64,000 nucleotides of DNA from Crossaster papposus (GCA_037893245.1 JBAIAA010000347.1:265876-329875); one strand, 5' to 3'; positions 1-11,395 are shown, counted from the first letter of the stretch. The notes: generated by a model not told the origin, from the letters alone. A program made the numbers and translations.

Positions 1-104
1 CATCTCACTCAATAATTCTGGCTTGCTTTTAGGAGCTAAACCTGTGTAATGTCTTAACATTAATGTTGTAAGGTGCAGGCATCCCAATACATGTTATTGC
101 ATGT

Positions 105-300
105 TTCGTTTTCACGAAAAGACGCGCTTGTTGTGCACAAAATCAGTTTATCGAATGGCGTAAACAATTGTTTAAAAAGTAAGTAAACTGAAAAATTGGT
201 TTTCACGAAGAGACGGATATCTTTGCTTTTAGTTTTAGTTAAGAAACTATTGTTTTGTTTGCAATTATCTCAAAACGTTTACATGCCCATCCCTTCCTGA
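105..300 (+). repeat. Possible old relative of the 802-bp TIR element
   Basis: Contains TTTTCACGAAAAGACG near 112 and TTTTCACGAAGAGACG near 203, close to the TTTTCACGAAGAGGC motif that forms the termini and internal repeats of the element at 59241-60042. GCAATTATCTCAAAACGTTT near 262 also resembles that element's 3' subterminal region. Its limits cannot be set. The same sequence recurs near 55736-55931. Confidence 0.35.
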
Positions 301-360
301 AACCAGTGACGTATTAATGCAAATAGGTTTGAAGGAATTTCAATGTGAACAAAGAAATTA

Positions 361-430
361 GCAAGGCGGGACTTGAACCTGCGACCTCCGGACCAGTGCT
401 CTACTAACTGAGCTATCTTACCCTATATTA
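361..430 (-). repeat. tRNA-derived sequence (SINE head), shortened
   Basis: On the minus strand there is an A-box-like TAGCTCAGTTAGTAGAGC and a B box GGTTCAAGTCC, with most of the anticodon arm missing, so it cannot be a working tRNA. The flanks (tails CCCTATATTACGG and TTGTCAGTATCTTTG) match those of the next copy at 660-735. That points to a dispersed tRNA-derived repeat or a decayed tandem tRNA locus. Repeated at 55992-56061. Confidence 0.6.
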
Positions 431-659
431 CGGCGGTCTCCCATATTGTCAGTATCTTTGTTCGAGGCGCTAGTCAGAATTCATGAACACCAGAATTCCG
501 TGTGGCCAGGGATCACGCCTAATTTTACGATACAACCTGGGAAGCGATATTGTGGGGATCACTCAATGAGGATATGACATTTTATCTTGAATACACAAAT
601 AAACCACAAGGCAAACTGACTATGTACATTTGCATAAATTTGAAAGTAAACAATGACAT

Positions 660-735
660 TGGCAAGGCGGGACTCAAACCTGCGACATCTGGAATACTGG
701 ACCAGTGCTCAACCAATGAGCTATCTTGCCCTATG
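660..735 (-). repeat. tRNA-like sequence (pseudo-tRNA or SINE head)
   Basis: The minus strand folds as a near-complete cloverleaf: acceptor GGCAAGA with CTTGCC, D arm GCTC/GAGC, anticodon stem CTGGT/TCCAG with a mismatched closing pair, T arm GCAGG/CCCGC. The anticodon would be AGT, but position 33 is C instead of the invariant U, and the T stem has a mismatch. Probably a tRNA pseudogene or the head of a SINE. Second copy in about 300 bp with shared flanks. Repeated at 56291-56366. Confidence 0.55.
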
Positions 736-861
736 TTAGCGAGCTCCTAAATTGTCAGTATTTTTGTCGCAGTGGTTCGCAATTTTGTCAAATATAGATG
801 TTACAGTCACAAGGTAATGAAGTTTAATAAATCCCCCCTCCCCCCTTCTTCCACCCCACCG

Positions 862-1080
862 TGGCTTTCATCCAACCAATATGAATGAAACATATGAAGC
901 GCGATATGTGGCAGAGAACCCCCCCCCCCCCCCCTCCCCCCTTCCTCATTTGTGTTGATCATTGTGTTCCCGGAATCTTAGGAATTATTGTTATGTTTTA
1001 AGGGGGGATGTGTTAGGTAACAATGGTGTTGGGTGTGTATAAGGTATAGGGTATCGTGCTGGGTATAGAATGAAAATGTC
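862..1080 (+). repeat. Dispersed repeat with poly-C tract
   Basis: Recognised by a string of landmarks that recur elsewhere in the window: GATATGTGGCAGAGAACC, a long C run, TTGTGTTCCCGGAATCT, GTTAGGTAACAATGGTGTTG and ATCGTGCTGGGTATAG. Other copies lie at 14333-14530 (opposite strand), 44440-44625 and, more decayed, 9379-9615. The right duplication copy is at 56493-56707. No coding potential. Confidence 0.7.
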
Positions 1081-1667
1081 TACGCATGGTCTATCCTTGC
1101 AGCAACGCGTTTGTCCGGGCTACGTAAATTCCCCACAGACTCCAACGGGCGCAATATAAGGTATAGAAATTGAACAAAGATGACAAATTCCACGACTAGA
1201 TGAGCATCTTAGCATAGTCCCCTGTAGGCCTACTTTGTTGTTATAACAAACCACAGAAAAAGCTTTCCTAAATTTAAATAAATTAATTCATGCTGAATAT
1301 GTAATAACAAAAGCCTAATATGACGACCGGTGTCATCTGGCCAACGATTGGACGGGGCCCCGTTGGGAGGGCCGTATTGTTTGGCACGTCTTTTGATTGG
1401 ACAGGAGACGTATACCCTCTACCATGTAGTACGAAACCGTCTAAAACGAAAGAACAATGCCACGACTTCTGGGGTCTACTATGGTCACACCATAATACGT
1501 TCAACTACGTGCATGACCGTAAGATGTGACCACCGCTTAACTCAGGCAGTTTTATTGTCACCGGTGATGTTCAGTTATGATAGCTTTCGTGACGGATGCA
1601 AATTCAATTTTCCCGCAAGATCAGCGATTACGACAAGCAGTGGGCTGTATTGCTGCGCCGTGACGCG

Positions 1668-3031
1668 TTATAGACGATGTGCCATCTGACGTCACATGTT
1701 TACACCTGTATTCAAATGTGCCAGGCAGTGATGCGCACCCATCATGTTTTACATACAATTTGGTTAAAGAGTGACGTCGAAGGTCAGATCGCCTTTGAAT
1801 TATGTGACCTCTGATGTCATTGTGGAGGGGGGGTTTTATTATGGAGGCTACAGAATGACTGAAACCTCTAAATCAGTGGGTTCAGATTGACTCTTTTATT
1901 CGGTACTGTAATTGGAAGTCGGAAGGCAACCGACCAGTGACGGAGGCGGGAGAATGGCATCAAATTGGACAGTAAACAATTAACAAGTAGGAAGGAAAGA
2001 GAAAATAAATGAAATCATTAGTACAATAAATACATGTAGTGTGTGTTCACCAAAATCTATCCAATAAAGTGAATACTTCGGCTGAAATAATGCAACTCTT
2101 TCACAAAAGAATTAATTAGTACAAATACTTCCAACGTTTTGTTTTGAATCATACACCTGTAAGACCTGTATTAAACAATAATCCAGCAGTACAGTGGGTT
2201 TTTACCAATCAAAACAGCATATGGGATTGATCATCTTGTCTTAAAATCCTTAAGAATTATCAGATCTATATTAAAGCTTATTCTAAAAGCCATTAGCTTA
2301 ACGGACAACCTGCACCAAATAATAAACCTTGGCAAGTTAATTAACACACTATGCCAATATTTGACTAGTCTACCAATGACATAGAGGGCGCTGTCGTAGC
2401 ATAAACTATAGACTATGGATTACCATTAATTTGTCAAAATATGCCCACGTTACTCAGTCAACTTAGACTTAATACCGATGCCTGCGCTGTAAAATACCTA
2501 TTTCACAGATCGCATTAACTTACAGTGATCAATTCTCCACATACAATAAAGCTCAGACTCGTGTTCATAAATGCACATGTACATGTACTAGCAAAACGGC
2601 ATGGTCCTTGGACGGCGCCATGAAAGTGTCAACAACTTTACAACTTTAACTGAACTGTAATTGCTGAAAAATACATATAATCCTGAGCTTTAATGGGCTA
2701 ATTAATAAATCTAAATGATACTTGTTATACCAGGTTTATTGTCCTTTAGTTTATATATTTGAATCAAACTTGCAAAAAGAAGGAAATTTACCTGTAATTG
2801 GAAGTCGGAAGGCAACCGACCAGTGACGGAGGCGGGAGAATGGCATAACCAGACTCCGCCGCATGGTGGCGCCCTCCCAACTCACCGTTCTACTGTTACT
2901 GCATCAAAGACGACACATCGCTGCCTCCACATCATCTCTTAACCAAATTTATGTAAAACATGATGCGTGCGCATATTGACGGGCACATTTGAATACAGAT
3001 GTAAACAGAGGCACATCGTCTATAGGGCAAT
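1668..3031. repeat. Inverted-repeat (foldback-like) element with internal direct repeats
   Basis: 1668-1771 and 2938-3031 are inverted copies of each other (about 100 bp, with landmarks TATAGACGATGTGCC and CATGATG outward). Inside lie two direct copies of a ~55-bp sequence (1908-1962 and 2802-2857) containing GGAAGTCGGAAGGCAACCGA. This suggests a non-autonomous foldback element or a repeat inserted twice. No target duplication was identified. It recurs at 57303-58666. Confidence 0.6.
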
Positions 3032-4604
3032 TTTCCCGTACGCGCGCTTTCGTTACTGGAATGTCGGATAATGCAGCCTCGTTGCGTAACCTAGGTGGAA
3101 TAAGTTAAGCTACTTTTCACGGCGCAGTGCCGGCGTAACGTTCTCGTCTGAACGCAAGCATATTTTGAATTAAAAATGTCTTATCTATTAGCCCAAAGAC
3201 TAATTGATTTTGTATTAAATACGCCTCCGTCTGAACGTACCCTAAGTTGCTGACATACATCATTCTCCACCATTGTTTCTTAAGTCTACTTTGAAATACT
3301 TGAAAGGGTTCTTTTCAGGTGATCTTGCAAATATTTGTATAGGTTTTATTACGTAAAATTGTCCCGGCTCTCTGTGTAGTTCCACGGCTGACATCTAAAC
3401 AGACGTCAGAAGTTATGGCGGGTACCAGATGACTTGATTTCACGCCCAGGTTATTAGAGAGAGAAAATGCCATTGGCGACATCTTGTACCGGTAGTAGAT
3501 GCATTATCAAAACGTCTGGGTCCAATAATTTGTGTTTAATCCTGGCGCAAACTGGTTAACAAGGAACAAGTAAAGATAAACATTGGGCTTCCTCCACGCA
3601 CACATGTGTGTATACAAATACTTAAAACTGTTTTGGGCTCCATGTCTATTCCGTACATGTATATCCCATTTTGTTAAAAGCACCATTCTGACTGAAATAT
3701 GTTAAATATTATCCTTTCCTGAACATAAATACACAACAGTTATTTGCATCATTAACATGGTACAAACAAACTAATGTATTTACCTTAAACAAAAACTAAA
3801 AAAACAACTAATTGTTTTAAATAAATAATTTACTCTAACATGCTTGGATATTTACCTACAGTATGATATATGCAGGCTACATCACACATTTTCAAAAGAA
3901 AAGTCGAACATATTATGTAGAGATTATCTTATTGGCTGATCATTTAACATCAACATGATCAATACAAATCGGCTTATATAGGAATGATTGTCACTTTTGA
4001 AACTGGATCTACGACCACTGAAATGACAATAACTCCGCTCTGCAACATCGTATCTCAACAATCGAGGTGTCAAAATACGCAGAACAAAATTATGCAGTTG
4101 GTTAGTTGCTTCGATTAATCTATACTCTTTCGGGCCATTAACTATTGGATCATTTTGTAAGTGTCTCGATACTTGTTGTGATGAGTTTATATAACTAATT
4201 TAATTATTACAGTTTACTTAAAACTAAATTTTAGTTGCTTTTATCTCAATACTGTCGGTAAAAAAAAAACATTCAAAAAGTGATTTGTACTCAATTTATT
4301 AAGACACATCAACACGACACAAGCATGAGTATATATAGTTTTTTTCCGGCTAATTAAAAAAAATATATACAAATTCACCAACGCATTTAATTTAGTCCGA
4401 GGAAACATTTCACAGGATTTTACCAAAACAATTGAGTAACTCATTATTCAATTTCAACGTTTAGCCACATTTTTATTAAACACCAGGTCGAAAATAGTTG
4501 TCATTGCAGATCAAATTCGTCTGAGCAAAGTTTAATATCTGTAAAGACGAATATTCTCGATACAATGTTTAAATAGATTTACCAAACTTTGCAAACGAAT
4601 GGTA
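3032..4604. other. AT-rich non-coding stretch
   Basis: No credible exon or recognisable element. Position 3602-3605 (ACAT) is the empty target site of the 802-bp transposon found in the right duplication copy, where the site is filled at 59241-60042. Confidence 0.6.
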
Positions 4605-5737
4605 CACTCAAAAAACAGATTGGTTGAAAGACCAACCAATCTATTTGGTTGACCCAATATTGGTTGTTTTTAACCAATGTGTTGGTTAAAACATAACCGT
4701 TGCGTTGGTTGTCCGTCAACCAGTCATATTGGTTGAAGGTATCAACCAATCTATTGGTCATTTATAACCAATATATTGGTTGTCCGTCAACCAGTCATAT
4801 TGGTTGAAGGTATCAACCAATCTATTGGTCATTTATAACCAATATATTGGTTGTCATTCAACCAGTTATATTGGTTTAGCTTGTAACCAAGGTATTAACC
4901 AATCTATTGGTCATTCATAACCAATATGTTGGTTGGCCTTCAACCAGTCATATTGGTTGAGCTTGTAGGAAATGTACCTACAGCAACTGACCAATCTGAA
5001 GCGAGGAAATTTGTTTTGACAATAGTCGATGTTAAATTGTAGTATTTTTCCAAAATGCACCTTTTTGACCATAATATGTAATTATTCAAACGATTCCATG
5101 ATTGAATTTTTGATTTTTGTGCAAACATAGCGATTCACATTACATTTAATTCGTATTTAAATGTTGACATTATTCATAAAAAACTAGCTGTGACTTCGTC
5201 GTGGACAAAAACGCAAACTATAAAACTAACAACGGCTAGGTTTGTAGTAAGTGTTCAGTAGGTTTAATAGGAATACGTTATTATTGTACGTATGCGTAAT
5301 TGCAATGTGTAATAAGTTAATTCCATTGGTATTATTTTCATTACGTAACTTGTCTACGTAGAAAACAATACATATTGGTTGCAGCCTAACCATTATAAAA
5401 TGTTTGAATTGACCAATATTGTATTGGTTGGTGATATAACCAATGCAATTGCGTGTTAACCAATATGAATGCAATTGGTTGCGTGTTAACCAATATGAAT
5501 GTATTGGTTAGTGCTATAACTAATATGGATTGGTTACGTGGTAACCAATACAAATTGGTAGTGGAGTCCTACCATTGTGGATTGGTTAAATTAACCAACA
5601 TTGCATTTGTTGGTGTTATAACCAATATCAGATTGGCTATTTAAACCAATATTTTGGTCATCCACATTATCTACCAACTGGATTGGTTGAAATCGACCAA
5701 TATATTGGTTATCTTCAACCAATCTGTTTTTAGAGTG
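4605..5737. mobile_element. Word-arm element 1 (ATTGGTT arms, shared core), left copy
   Basis: Flanked by TA on both sides (4603-4604, 5738-5739). The termini are inverted: CACTCAAAAAACAG at the left, and CTGTTTTTAGAGTG (the complement of CACTCTAAAAACAG) at the right. Both arms (about 4612-4970 and 5360-5730) are packed with alternating ATTGGTT and AACCAAT words, so each arm is itself full of small hairpins. The centre (about 4981-5360) has no words and is related to the cores of the elements at 16900, 29823 and 35509. There is no transposase, so it is presumably mobilised in trans. The class is unknown; a TA target would suit the Tc1/mariner group. Confidence 0.8.
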
Positions 5738-5743
5738 TAAATG

Positions 5744-6060
5744 ACTAATTGTTTTGGTTTAGTAAAAGCTTGTGGATTTTATTTTCGGACAAAATTAAAT
5801 GCGAGAGTTGCTGAATTTGTGTAAAACATGTTTTAAAATAAACCTATATTAAACAGAATACACAAATACAGCTTAGGCCTAAAGGGACACTGTGTCATGG
5901 AAGCGCCTAATTAGGCGATATTATTTTCATCAGAATAAGCATTTAAAAGTAGGATATAAGCATCTACACATTTTGTTTGGGTGTATTCGTTAGTCTAGCC
6001 GGAAAGTGTAAGAGACCCCATTTGTGCATCGGTGCTTTGTTTATGAACACAAACGATGTG
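5744..6060. repeat. Dispersed repeat, limits unclear
   Basis: Parts recur elsewhere: the region around GCGAGAGTTGCTGAATTTG resembles 38510-38620, and the region around GGGACACTGTGTCATGG to TTTAAAAGTAGGATATAA resembles 40758-40830. At 38.5-40.8 kb the two parts are about 2.1 kb apart, as if interrupted by later insertions. Confidence 0.45.
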
Positions 6061-6663
6061 CATCGTATACATGCCCAGTAAATGATAACGACACGAACAA
6101 AAGTATGCGTACTCCGGTCGTGTCCGAGGTAAACAATAATAAGACATTAGGTTGAATTCCTTTCAGCCAGGGGTTTAACATAAGATAGGCCCAAGTAAAC
6201 AATCTAAAACACAACATTTTCGGGGATTTCGAACGAAATGCTTAATTCCACAAAATTTGGAAATACAACGAAGTAGTTACGCCCTAAAATACAACAAAGT
6301 TGAGGTGTAATAACTAAAAAAACGTATTTATCAAATTAAATAAAACACTTACATAATATAGATCAACGCATATCTCGCGATATGTCTTTTTGTTTACCTG
6401 AATTTATATACGCGAAACGAGTAATTTTATTTGTACGTCCTTACATTCCCAAGCAATGCCGTGCACCATGAACCAGGAGCTCGACCCAGAGACGAGCCGC
6501 TACCGCTGGCTGATTCCAGCCGAAGACCCATGTGAGTGCACGTCGATCGGAATGGGTGGCTTCAGCACCTTTGTACCGTACAGACCCTACAAGGTGACGT
6601 ACTATGACACCTTTCTGATCAGCAGCTGTTCTGAGGAGATACGTCAATGGCTAAACTGCACCG

Positions 6664-7253
6664 GTGAGTACACTACACTACCCCTCCCCCCCCCCCCCCC
6701 CCCACTTCCCCAGCCCCCTCTTCAACAAACGGATGCATTTCTAAAAAGGAAATGCTCCAGATAATGATATAAGATGAGACGACTGAAACAATATAAACAA
6801 CGGGGGGAACGCCGACAGCAACCCGCTTGCGTAAAATGAGATCCAACCTCTGTATTTACCTTTGCAATGGCCAACCAGTCAGGCAATTCTAACTACTACT
6901 CCGGTATGGTGTGCGCTACATCCGTTAAAACGTGATCAGACAAGCTAACGTCGAATCACCCTTTAAGCCAAGCCCAGGCACAACCTACAGTTTTGCGCAA
7001 ACAATTCCTGCCAGATTTCGCAGGGGGAAATCTCTGAAAATAGGATGACAAGGTCCATTGGCTTGGGATCGTAAATCACGATGCACGTTAACGATGCGTA
7101 AACTGCGTTGCGATCGCACGTCACGTTTGGCGCATGCGTATCTTTCCTCCAGCACCCTCTGGCAGGAATGCGCGTGCCTACGCCCTACCGATCTTAGTAT
7201 TATTAATCCATATCTGTATAATTGATATTTTGTCTCTGTTTGCACCACTGCAG
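6664..7253 (+). other. Intron 1 of the F5/8C gene (left copy)
   Basis: Runs from GTGAGT to a CTGCAG acceptor. It contains a poly-C tract at about 6677-6703 that is longer in the right copy. No other feature seen. Confidence 0.7.
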
Positions 7254-7489
7254 GTACCTTTCCGTGCTCCAGACCACTCGGAATGTAAGATAATCGCATC
7301 CCCGATAAAAGCATCACAGCTTCGTCGTATTTTCAAAACTCGGCTCCCTACGGCCCGCCCAGGGCTAGACTTAATATGCAAGGTATTTCTTTTGTATTCA
7401 TCTTAATAATAACGTCACAAAATACCACCTAACTAGCGACCTTATAATCAAATTGAAGAACACGAACAAAGTGTTAGCAAAATCTGAAT

Positions 7490-7615
7490 TGTTTCAGATT
7501 GCATACAAGAAAACGATACTTACTCGCGGCCGCAACTTAATAACTCGAGGCCGCGAGTAATAACTTGCGGCCGCGGAATAAATAAGTCGTGGCCGTGAGT
7601 TAGGCCGTGAGTTCA
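7490..7615. repeat. GGCCGCGAGT-type short repeats
   Basis: Several diverged, partly inverted copies of a GCGGCCGC/CTCGCGGCC motif in about 120 bp. The matching part of the right copy is cut by the window end. Confidence 0.5.
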
Positions 7616-8370
7616 GACGTCGCGCTTAGGCTGGGTTTTCACGATGCACGCGAACGATTCGCGAAGGATGCGAATGCCGAAAAACTTGCAAAGTCCAACA
7701 TTTGTATGTTCCAAACGTTCGCCAAACATGCGCGGGGGTTCGGAAGGGTCGTCATATGCAGTTGTTCGCCAGGAATTTCAAAAAAGTTCGAACATTTCCA
7801 GCATTCCGAGTCGTGATTTACTCGTGATTTGCCCTCGAAAATGTCTAAAAAGCTTCGTCATATGCGCACGACCTACTCACGTCGTGCGTGATGTTCGCAA
7901 AATTTTCGTGAAAGCCCAAACAGATTCCGACAGTTTGGAGAATGTCTCGCCCATGTCTCGCGAAAGCAACGAAGTTCGTCTGATCATTTCTCGAGCTATG
8001 ATAGGCCAGGACGCTCAATGGTCGCCTAAACCAAGAAAATCCTGCTACAGCGATACTTGTGCCTCCCTTGAACCACCAAAAATGCAAGTTTAGGCCATTT
8101 CCATGGCGATCTACGAGCGCGACCATTGGGCGACCACTGTGCCTCCGCTCTGCAATTACGGCAATGCTTGAACCTCCTTTCTGCATCCCTTGAGCCACCT
8201 TTGGGCAACAAATTCCTCGGCGACCTTTGGGCGAATGTTTTGAACATGTTCAAAAATTTACGACGACCATGGCATGGCGTCCATGTGGATGTCTGAATCT
8301 CCTGTGTACCACCTTTGAACGACCTAGGCAATCATTCTGCCTCCTTTGAGCCTCCAATGGCGATACTTTG
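7616..8370. repeat. Word-rich intronic repeat (TTCGC and GGCGACC motifs)
   Basis: Starts with GGGTTTTCACGATGCACGCG and is rich in short inverted words such as TTCGCGAA, GGGCGACC and GGTCGCC. Composition and style resemble the foldback element at 47026-49055. The predicted reading frames here are products of the repeats. No termini or target duplication found. Confidence 0.4.
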
Positions 8371-8383
8371 ATACATAATACAT

Positions 8384-9152
8384 AAAGCATTACATTTTGT
8401 TTCCAAGGCCAAAATTCTGGGTTTATGGGTACAAAACGACCTTAAGTGGAATTCCCATGTTGACAACTTGCTTACAAAATCTAGTAGAAAACTGTTCATG
8501 CTAAGATCATTGAAGCGATTTGGATTTAGTACTGGGGAATTACAAGCTATTTATAATGGTTACGTAAGACCAGTATTAGAATATGCAGATGTAATATGGC
8601 ATTCTGGAATTACCACCAATCAATGCAGTAGTATTGAAGGTATACAAAAAAGAGCTTGTAGAATAATTTTAGGCAGGAACTATCTTTCATATGATTCTGC
8701 ACTCCAACTGCTACATCTCGACCCGTTGTCCTCGAGGAGAGAATGTCACTGCCTTAAATTTGCTAAAAATCTTCTGACAAATGAACGTTGTAAGTCTTTA
8801 CTCCCCACATCTAGAATAGCTAGCCATGGTAGGAACCTTCGTAACTCTAACAATATTTCAATGATTTTAGCTAAAACACGTCGGTTCAGAAATAGCCCAA
8901 TTCCATATTATATCGACCTTATTAATTCAAGTGGTTAAGTGTGAAAATATATCTTTTATTCACTGGCGTTTTTAAATATATTAATTGTAATGGGTATTTT
9001 AACTATTGATAAGGTTACCTGTGTTGTTGTCTTTATTGTTTATATAATTTAATTTAAAATATTTATCTGTAAATCATGTACAATTTGGCCTTTTGGCCAC
9101 GAAACATGAGTTTTTAATAAACCAACAATAATAATAATAATAATAATAATAT
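8384..9152 (+). mobile_element. 5'-truncated LINE (CR1/Jockey-like) with 3' tail
   Basis: The frame open from about 8372 to the stop at 8938 encodes the C-terminal part of a non-LTR reverse transcriptase: ILGLWVQNDLKWNSHVDNLL, LRSLKRFG, YVRPVLEYADVIW, IQKRACRIILG and RRE motifs typical of CR1/Jockey-type pol C-termini. A UTR follows, ending in AATAAACC and an (AAT)n run at 9128-9150. Everything upstream, including the catalytic reverse transcriptase motifs, is missing, as expected from 5' truncation on insertion. It lies inside intron 2 of the F5/8C gene. Confidence 0.85.
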
Positions 9153-9174
9153 TTTGTTGTAAATTAAATATTCT

Positions 9175-9858
9175 TTAGCAACGTTCAGTCAACAAACATT
9201 TAACCAACCTCGCTAACCTCCCCATATGACGTAGTTCAGAGATCCATGGATTCTGTGAACCATGGTCCGTTTTCCTTCCTTCATGGTTCAACCAACCACA
9301 CTGACGTTCTGTAAACGCTGCCTTAACAATGTTCAATGAACCACACGATTTAATTAACATCACCAGTCTCCCTATACATTATGAAGCAAGATACGGAGGG
9401 AACTCTCTTTTTTAGCGGGATGTTTTTGTTTGTTTTCACAAATTCTTTTTAGTTTTGTTGTTGTTGTATGTTTGTTTGTTGTTGTTGTTGTTGTTGTTTT
9501 TCTTGGTTTTTGTTTTGGTTTGTTTTGGGGGGCGTTAATTAACAATAGTTTAGAGAGTGTATGGGTATGGGGGACTAAGGAGGGAGTCCCTCGATCTCAT
9601 ATTGTGCTGGGTATATCCCTCTAACGCTGTTTTAACGTTATTCACTTTAAACTGTTATTGGCCAACATTGCTAACTAAGTTCAAACAATGTTTGAACGTG
9701 CAAACCGAATGGAAACGCTTGTGTTAACGCTAAAAGGATTCGGAAGAAGAATCGTTGGTAATAATAATGATAACGTTCGATCAATGTTGACAAATTAACC
9801 CCTATATTCACAGAAGCACGTAACCACACAAATCTACGTTAAAACAACATATACTTAA
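9175..9858. repeat. AACGTT/GTTAAC word-rich region
   Basis: Many copies of AACGTT, TTAACG, TTAACC and related words in both orientations, resuming at 10170-10300 after the TTAA MITE. The right end has GTGCTATCCGGGAGTG, whose complement begins CACTCCCGG. It may be another word-arm element interrupted by the MITE and a TTG microsatellite (9450-9500); no matching left terminus was found. Confidence 0.4.
9379..9615 (+). repeat. Decayed member of the poly-C repeat family
   Basis: Keeps TATGAAGCAAGATACGG at the left and ATATTGTGCTGGGTATAT at the right. The middle is replaced by a TTG/GTT microsatellite. Confidence 0.4.
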
Positions 9859-10167
9859 ATGTAGGATATACCATTTGCAGATATTGAAACATTTTACTAC
9901 CAAATTATTAAGAAATGTCTTACTTATTTTAAAGTAAAATAATAATGATTCTAGGAATCCAGCAAAATGTTGGCGCTAGATATATCCTGTAATAGTTTGT
10001 TCCAAAAAATTGAAATTGAAAACGAAGGCGTTTTTCGTGCTTTTATTCGGCATCCATGGTTGTAAAACTTTGGACATGTCAGTTAAACGATATTTACTAT
10101 AAAATGCAACCCCCCAAATCCACCCATTCTTGATAATCCAAACAATTACCAATGGTGTATTCTAGCT
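9859..10167. mobile_element. TTAA-flanked MITE (piggyBac-like target), copy 1
   Basis: Bounded by TTAA at 9855-9858 and 10168-10171. The ends are diverged inverted repeats (ATGTAGGATATACC left, GGTGTATTCTAGCT right) matching the better-preserved copy at 54701-55071. No reading frame. Inserted in intron 2 of the F5/8C gene. Confidence 0.75.
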
Positions 10168-10984
10168 TTAAATCAACGAATTAATAACTTTTACAAAACT
10201 GACTTTAAGTGAACGTTTGTTTAACGTTAAATGTTAAACCAAAATCCTTATCAACTAAATAAACCACTTTCAACGTTAATATAACGACTTGTGCTATCCG
10301 GGAGTGTTTCAAAATATCACTTATGACGTCGTGGTGATATAACATCAATTTCCATCGATAGCACAAATTTTATAATGTGTATACCCAATATCCACCTGTA
10401 TTGGATAAGCAGCATTCTGACACACACGAGCTTCGCGTCACAGATGGATCGTATGAGACAGTGAACATTAAGCCAATTTGTTCATGTTTAACAGGGTTCG
10501 CTGCAGCATGGTGTAACGCTGGACCCACTGATATCAGTCCATGGATACAGGTTGACTTCCATGGTGCAGTCACCATCACTGGTTTGATAACCCAGGGGCG
10601 CGGGGATTTCAACCAATTTGTGACGGAGTACCACGTGGCCGCGTACAGTGATGATAGTCAGTCCTGGCATCACGTGACTAATGCAGACTGCACAACAATA
10701 CATGTAGGTTTAAAACTGGAAAATGACAACAGATTTATGGTAACTATTATACGCCATTACGTATACTAACTAATACATATCTAAATTTAGACCTTTTTCA
10801 ACATACACCCCATTCATGTATTATTTTTGTTTACAGTTCCCTGGTAACAAGGACATGAACACCCTGGTAACCACTCGATTTCCGTCTGCCTTGCGCACCA
10901 GAATCCTGCGCATTTACCCTACTGCATGGTACGACCACTGCAGCATGAGGTTTGAAGTGATTGGCTGCTATTAGTCAGACTACT

Positions 10985-11395
10985 TACAATGTCGAGTCGA
11001 GTCATTTAAACAAAAAGTTACTTGAGGCGAGTCGAGTCATTCGGTCAAGAAATCGAGTCTAGTCATGTCAGTGCATAGTCGAGTCGAGTCGTCGAGTCGT
11101 GCCACAGTGTATAGTCGAGTCGAGTCACAGTGTATAGTCGAGTCAAGTTGTGTCGGGCCACTGTTTATAGTCGAGTCGTGTAATGTCACAGTGTATAGCC
11201 GAGTCGGGTCGAGACGTGCCATGTCACAGTGTATAGTCGAGTCGAGTCGTGTCGTGCCACAGTGTATAGTCCAGTCGAGTCGAGTCGTGTCGTACCACAG
11301 TGTATGGTTGAGTCGAGTCGTGTCACATGTATACAACAAGTTAGGTCGAGTCATGTGACAGAGTATAGTCGAGTCGAATTGAGTCAATAATAAAC
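10985..11395 (+). repeat. GTCGAGTC minisatellite
   Basis: About a dozen imperfect copies of a ~35-bp unit containing CACAGTGTATAGTCGAGTCG. It begins about ten bases after the F5/8C stop codon, so it would fall in that gene's 3' UTR. Related GAGTC/CAAGTC words reappear at 12625-12700, beyond the TTAA-flanked element. AATAAA occurs near 11389. Confidence 0.8.

Larger units (their letters stand above)
1..7527. repeat. Large duplication, left copy
   Basis: The whole stretch recurs in the same orientation at 55632-64000. Scanning by eye gives about 20 base substitutions over 7.5 kb, a few short indels (mostly in poly-C runs, plus 4 bp near 5131) and one 802-bp insertion present only in the right copy. 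Both ends run into the window limits, so the true length is unknown. It is either a recent direct duplication with a period of about 56 kb or two haplotypes placed in series by the assembler. Confidence 0.95.
6454..10974 (+). pseudogene. F5/8 type C (discoidin) domain protein, 3' exons, nonsense in exon 2
   Basis: Four exons fit GT/AG rules and phase: A 6454-6663 (phase 1 to 1), B 7254-7382 (phase 1 to 1), C 10495-10703 (phase 1 to 0), D 10837-10974 ending in TAG. Exon A (70 codons, three Cys plus WLNC at its end) matches no domain I recognise. B+C+D form a complete F5/8C domain of about 155 residues: CSRPLGMED, ITASSYF, ARLN, AAAWC, WIQVDF, TQGRGD, FPGNKDMNT, RILRIYPTAW and a terminal Cys two residues before the end. 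This family is usually secreted or extracellular and binds glycans, lipids or matrix. In this copy codon 7286-7288 is TAA where the duplicate has GAA, so the domain would be lost unless exon B is skipped (its symmetric phase keeps frame). Intron 2 has absorbed a LINE, a TTAA MITE and AACGTT-rich sequence. Upstream exons, including a signal peptide, are not seen. A sequencing error at this one base is the main alternative. Confidence 0.8.

Noticed and set aside
360-735. Two functional tRNA genes
   Set aside because: The first lacks the anticodon arm; the second has C instead of U at position 33 and stem mismatches.
1283-1689. ORFs of 69-119 codons conserved at 56918-57324
   Set aside because: Conservation is only due to the recent large duplication; no domain, and overlapping frames on both strands are equally open.
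4605-5737. Regularly spaced ATTGGTT repeats resembling a CRISPR array
   Set aside because: The words alternate in orientation, spacers are irregular and this is animal DNA; it is a foldback-type mobile element.
10362-10494. Upstream extension of the F5/8C exon C reading frame
   Set aside because: The frame is open back to 10362, but the phase-1 junction with exon B and the domain alignment place the acceptor at 10493-10494 (TTTAACAG).
11037-11387. Thr/Asp/Leu-repeat ORFs on both strands
   Set aside because: Product of the GTCGAGTC minisatellite.
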